Shown here one piece after another: positions 5,684 to 7,743 of a DNA stretch of 7,743 nucleotides. Under the pieces are notes generated by a model that was not told the DNA's origin, did no database searches, and saw only the letters and a program-made list of their open reading frames with translations. Each line of letters opens with the position of its first letter. The stretch's first letter is position 1. The stretch comes from Bacteriovoracaceae bacterium UBA6261. Lineage in GTDB: Bacteria; Bdellovibrionota; Bacteriovoracia; Bacteriovoracales; Bacteriovoracaceae. Position numbers and translations under genes: made by a program. The stretch is taken from positions 1 to 7,743 of the forward strand of contig DJVH01000054.1 in NCBI GenBank assembly GCA_002440825.1. Direction: 5' to 3'.

Positions 5684-7399
5684 ATGTATTCCAAACTCAC
5701 TAAACAATTGTTTCCTTATCTGAAGCCTTATAAAAATATGGCGCTCGGATCTTTTCTTCTCTCTTTCGTCCTTGCGGCCCTTTCAGGTGCTCAGGTCAAA
5801 TTAATCAAGCCGATTTTTGATAAAGGTCTGAATGGAAATGCCGCTTGGAATGAATTTATGTTCCTTGCAGGGTATCTTCTTATTCTGGGCATATTGAACT
5901 TTCCAGCCCGTTTTTATCATTTTTACTGGATGCGTTTTGTTGGTGAAAAAATTAACAATGATGTCCGCGATGAAATATTTGCGAAACTTCAAAAGCTTCC
6001 GACTTCGTTTTACAATCAAAATAAACAAGGGCGTATGCTTTCAACATTGCTTAACGATGCTGAGCTCTTTGCCCAATCGTTTAAAGCAATGATTGATGTT
6101 ATTCGCGAACCGGTGAAGGCGCTGGTATATCTGGGACTAGCTTTCTGGAGTGACTGGCAACTTGCTCTTGTTATTATTTTGGTAGGGCCTCTTTTTGTAG
6201 CTATTTTTCAAATCAGTGGAAAAAAAATTAAGGCCAATCAAAAAGAAGTTCAGGAAGGTCGAGCGGAGTTTACGCACAATTTAAGTGAAGGTCTTTCAGC
6301 ACACAAAGTAACCAAAGCCTTTAACCTGCAAAAGTTTGTCATGGATCGCTTTAAGCGTTCTCAGGATTACCATTTTAAATTTCAGATGAAGACGAGCAAG
6401 GTTGAAGAGCTGGCCCATCCCTTTGTGGAATTTGTCGGTGCCATTGCTTTTTCCGGCGTGATCATGTTCGCTTACTTCAGAATCAAATATCACGGAATGA
6501 CCGTTGGCGATTTCATTCAGTTTGTAGCGGCTTTTGCTCTGCTCATGGATCCAATAAGAAAATTCTCCCAGGCTAATGTGAAGATTGGCCAAGGTGTTGC
6601 AGCACTTGACCGCATAAATGAAATTCTTCATCTTGAAGAAGAAGCAGATAACGGAACAATTGTTCCTCAACATTTTATCAATGAAATTGTTATTGAAGAC
6701 GTGACGTTTGCGTACGGCGAACACAACGTCATCAGCAATTTGAGCATGAGAATCAAAAAAGGACAGAAGGTCGCGCTTGTTGGACTTTCTGGTTCGGGTA
6801 AATCTACATTGATCAACTTATTACTTGGTCTTTATCCGATTAAACACGGACAAATTTACATTGATGGACACGCACTAAATACAATTAAGCTTAAAGAACT
6901 ACGAAAACTTTTTGGTCTGGTCTCTCAGGATATTTTTCTTTTTCACGATACCATTCGCGCGAATTTAGCTATCGGCGGAAATTTTACGGATGAGCAAATT
7001 CAGAAGGCGCTGGACGTTTCTTACGCTTCGGAATTCGTCAATCGTTTACCTGACGGACTCGATACAATCATTGGGGACAGAGGAGCGAAGCTATCAGGAG
7101 GGCAACAGCAACGCCTTACAATTGCACGCGCTTTTTTGCAAAACACAGATATTCTTCTTTTTGATGAAGCCACTTCCGCCCTCGACAACGAGTCCGAAAA
7201 AGTTGTTCAACGTGCTCTTGAGGCGATTGCAGGAAATAAAACAGTCATCGCTGTTGCTCATAGACTTTCCACTATTCAGGATTATGATCAGATTTTTGTC
7301 ATGAAAGAAGGGATGTTGGTTGAGCAGGGAACTCATGGTGAATTGATGAGTGCTTCAGGTGAGTATAAAAAACTTTATGAGCTTTCGCTCAAATCGTAA
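5684..7399 (+). CDS. MsbA-type ABC exporter (fused membrane and ATPase domains)
   Basis: A 571-residue half-transporter that functions as a homodimer in the inner membrane. The N-terminal exporter domain (about 1-310) has six hydrophobic segments, near 19-38, 57-75, 143-156, 158-177, 248-267 and 273-290. The nucleotide-binding domain (about 330-571) is complete: A-loop Y344 in FAYG, Walker A GLSGSGKST (367-375), Q-loop Q415, signature LSGGQQQR (470-477), Walker B ILLFDEATS (490-498), D-loop SALD and H-loop H526. Family knowledge: MsbA flips lipid A-core to the periplasmic face using ATP. Other members export lipids, peptides or drugs, so the substrate is inferred from length and from the nearby LPS glycosyltransferases. 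It follows the CBS gene by 40 nt with its own putative promoter. No terminator hairpin is visible after the TAA. The ABC exporter call is certain, and MsbA orthology is likely but unproven. Confidence 0.92.
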   Translation: MYSKLTKQLFPYLKPYKNMALGSFLLSFVLAALSGAQVKLIKPIFDKGLNGNAAWNEFMFLAGYLLILGILNFPARFYHFYWMRFVGEKINNDVRDEIFAKLQKLPTSFYNQNKQGRMLSTLLNDAELFAQSFKAMIDVIREPVKALVYLGLAFWSDWQLALVIILVGPLFVAIFQISGKKIKANQKEVQEGRAEFTHNLSEGLSAHKVTKAFNLQKFVMDRFKRSQDYHFKFQMKTSKVEELAHPFVEFVGAIAFSGVIMFAYFRIKYHGMTVGDFIQFVAAFALLMDPIRKFSQANVKIGQGVAALDRINEILHLEEEADNGTIVPQHFINEIVIEDVTFAYGEHNVISNLSMRIKKGQKVALVGLSGSGKSTLINLLLGLYPIKHGQIYIDGHALNTIKLKELRKLFGLVSQDIFLFHDTIRANLAIGGNFTDEQIQKALDVSYASEFVNRLPDGLDTIIGDRGAKLSGGQQQRLTIARAFLQNTDILLFDEATSALDNESEKVVQRALEAIAGNKTVIAVAHRLSTIQDYDQIFVMKEGMLVEQGTHGELMSASGEYKKLYELSLKS

Positions 7400-7465
7400 T
7401 CCCATAAGCAAATTATTCCCTTTAACAATTAATGTAATTCTTCCCGGGCTTGTTATACTTCGATC
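7400..7465 (+). promoter_or_regulatory. Intergenic region with extended -10 promoter for the right-edge gene
   Basis: TG-T-TATACT (7451-7459) is a near-perfect extended -10 element. It ends 6 nt before the GTG at 7466, so transcription would start at or within 1 nt of the start codon. No good -35 is visible, as is common with extended -10 promoters, and there is no Shine-Dalgarno site. I see no intrinsic terminator for the upstream transporter gene in these 66 nt. Confidence 0.55.
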
Positions 7466-7743
7466 GTGAAGTTGTTAATCCTCATTTTTCTTTTTTGTTT
7501 GCTGGTGAATTCGGCATTCGCCTGGGATCTTTCCAGTTTCCAATCGGAGCTCGTTTCTCCGTGGACAACAAGTGCACGCAATGTTCTTTACGCTGGCGGC
7601 GGTCTCACCCTGGCCGTTATTGCTTTTGAAGATAGCATTGTCGATCCCACTCAACACGAAATGGCCAATCACAAACCTCTTGGTTATTTTTCAAAATTGG
7701 GAGATCTGTCAGGACAAGTTGTTCCTAATTTACTTTATATTCT
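7466..7743 (+). CDS. Signal-peptide-bearing envelope protein, N-terminal part (cut by the right edge)
   Basis: From GTG 7466 the frame stays open for 92 codons to the window edge. The first 19 residues form a classic Sec signal peptide: a short basic start (MK), the hydrophobic core LLILIFLFCLLV, and a signal-peptidase I site A-F-A before W20. C11 is not in a lipobox. The mature part begins WDLSSFQSELVSP and has a second hydrophobic segment VLYAGGGLTLAVIAF (48-62), then FEDSIVDPTQHEMANHKPLGYFSKLGDLSGQVVPNLLYI. The pattern of a membrane segment, a polar stretch and then a small-residue-rich LGDLSG segment loosely recalls the start of PAP2-type membrane phosphatases, but the catalytic motifs would lie beyond the edge, so this is a guess. 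The start rests on an abutting extended -10 box and the signal peptide; TTG at 7472 is an alternative. Confidence 0.7.
   Translation, partial: MKLLILIFLFCLLVNSAFAWDLSSFQSELVSPWTTSARNVLYAGGGLTLAVIAFEDSIVDPTQHEMANHKPLGYFSKLGDLSGQVVPNLLYI

Noticed and set aside
6296..6724. A 142-codon open frame on the minus strand
   Set aside because: It is antisense to the ABC exporter gene, which has intact motifs before and after this stretch.
7475..7672. A 65-codon open frame on the minus strand at the right edge
   Set aside because: The opposite strand encodes a frame with a signal peptide, an abutting promoter box and plausible codon use, which explains the region better.
1..7743. CRISPR arrays, tRNA or rRNA genes, insertion sequences, toxin-antitoxin or phage-defence genes
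   Set aside because: No regularly spaced repeats, cloverleaf-like sequences, transposase motifs or terminal inverted repeats were seen, and almost all sequence is accounted for by recognised genes. The helicase alone is not enough to call a defence system.

Overview
The window is about 7.7 kb of gene-dense, moderately AT-rich bacterial chromosome. It carries a lipid A/core-oligosaccharide type ABC exporter (MsbA-like), a WaaE/KdtX-like core glycosyltransferase and other sugar transferases, which points to a Gram-negative organism with an LPS-type outer membrane. The combination with RecO, an RsmE-like methylase and a stand-alone Nfu protein, plus the codon style and base composition, would fit a Bdellovibrio/Bacteriovorax-type predator. 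That assignment is an impression from sequence and was not tested.

Layout, left to right. (1) 1-1104, minus strand: two glycosyltransferase genes in an overlapping operon. The downstream one (GT4 type) runs off the left edge. (2) 1128-2183, plus strand: a complete GT4 glycosyltransferase, divergent from the first pair with only 23 nt between non-ATG start codons. (3) 2185-3158, minus strand: an rsmE-like rRNA methyltransferase followed by a small NifU C-terminal-domain (Nfu) gene, convergent with the GT4 gene at 1-nt separation. (4) 3159-3259: a 101-nt divergent intergenic region with a near-palindrome. (5) 3260-5643, plus strand: a tight cluster of a minimal SF2 DExH helicase, recO and a two-CBS-domain protein. 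(6) 5684-7399: an MsbA-type ABC exporter with its own putative promoter. (7) 7466 to the right edge: the start of a secreted or envelope protein with a signal peptide, beginning at GTG immediately after an extended -10 box.

Functionally, the glycosyltransferases and the MsbA-like flippase fit surface polysaccharide/LPS assembly, and the genes between them are housekeeping (rRNA modification, Fe-S assembly, recombinational repair). No RNA genes, mobile elements, CRISPR arrays or convincing intrinsic terminators were found. I see no clearly new multi-gene system. The most interesting items are the stripped-down helicase directly upstream of recO with a CBS sensor protein downstream, and the recurring absence of properly spaced Shine-Dalgarno sites, with promoter boxes placed so that transcripts would start at or just before the start codon (msbA-like gene and the right-edge gene).
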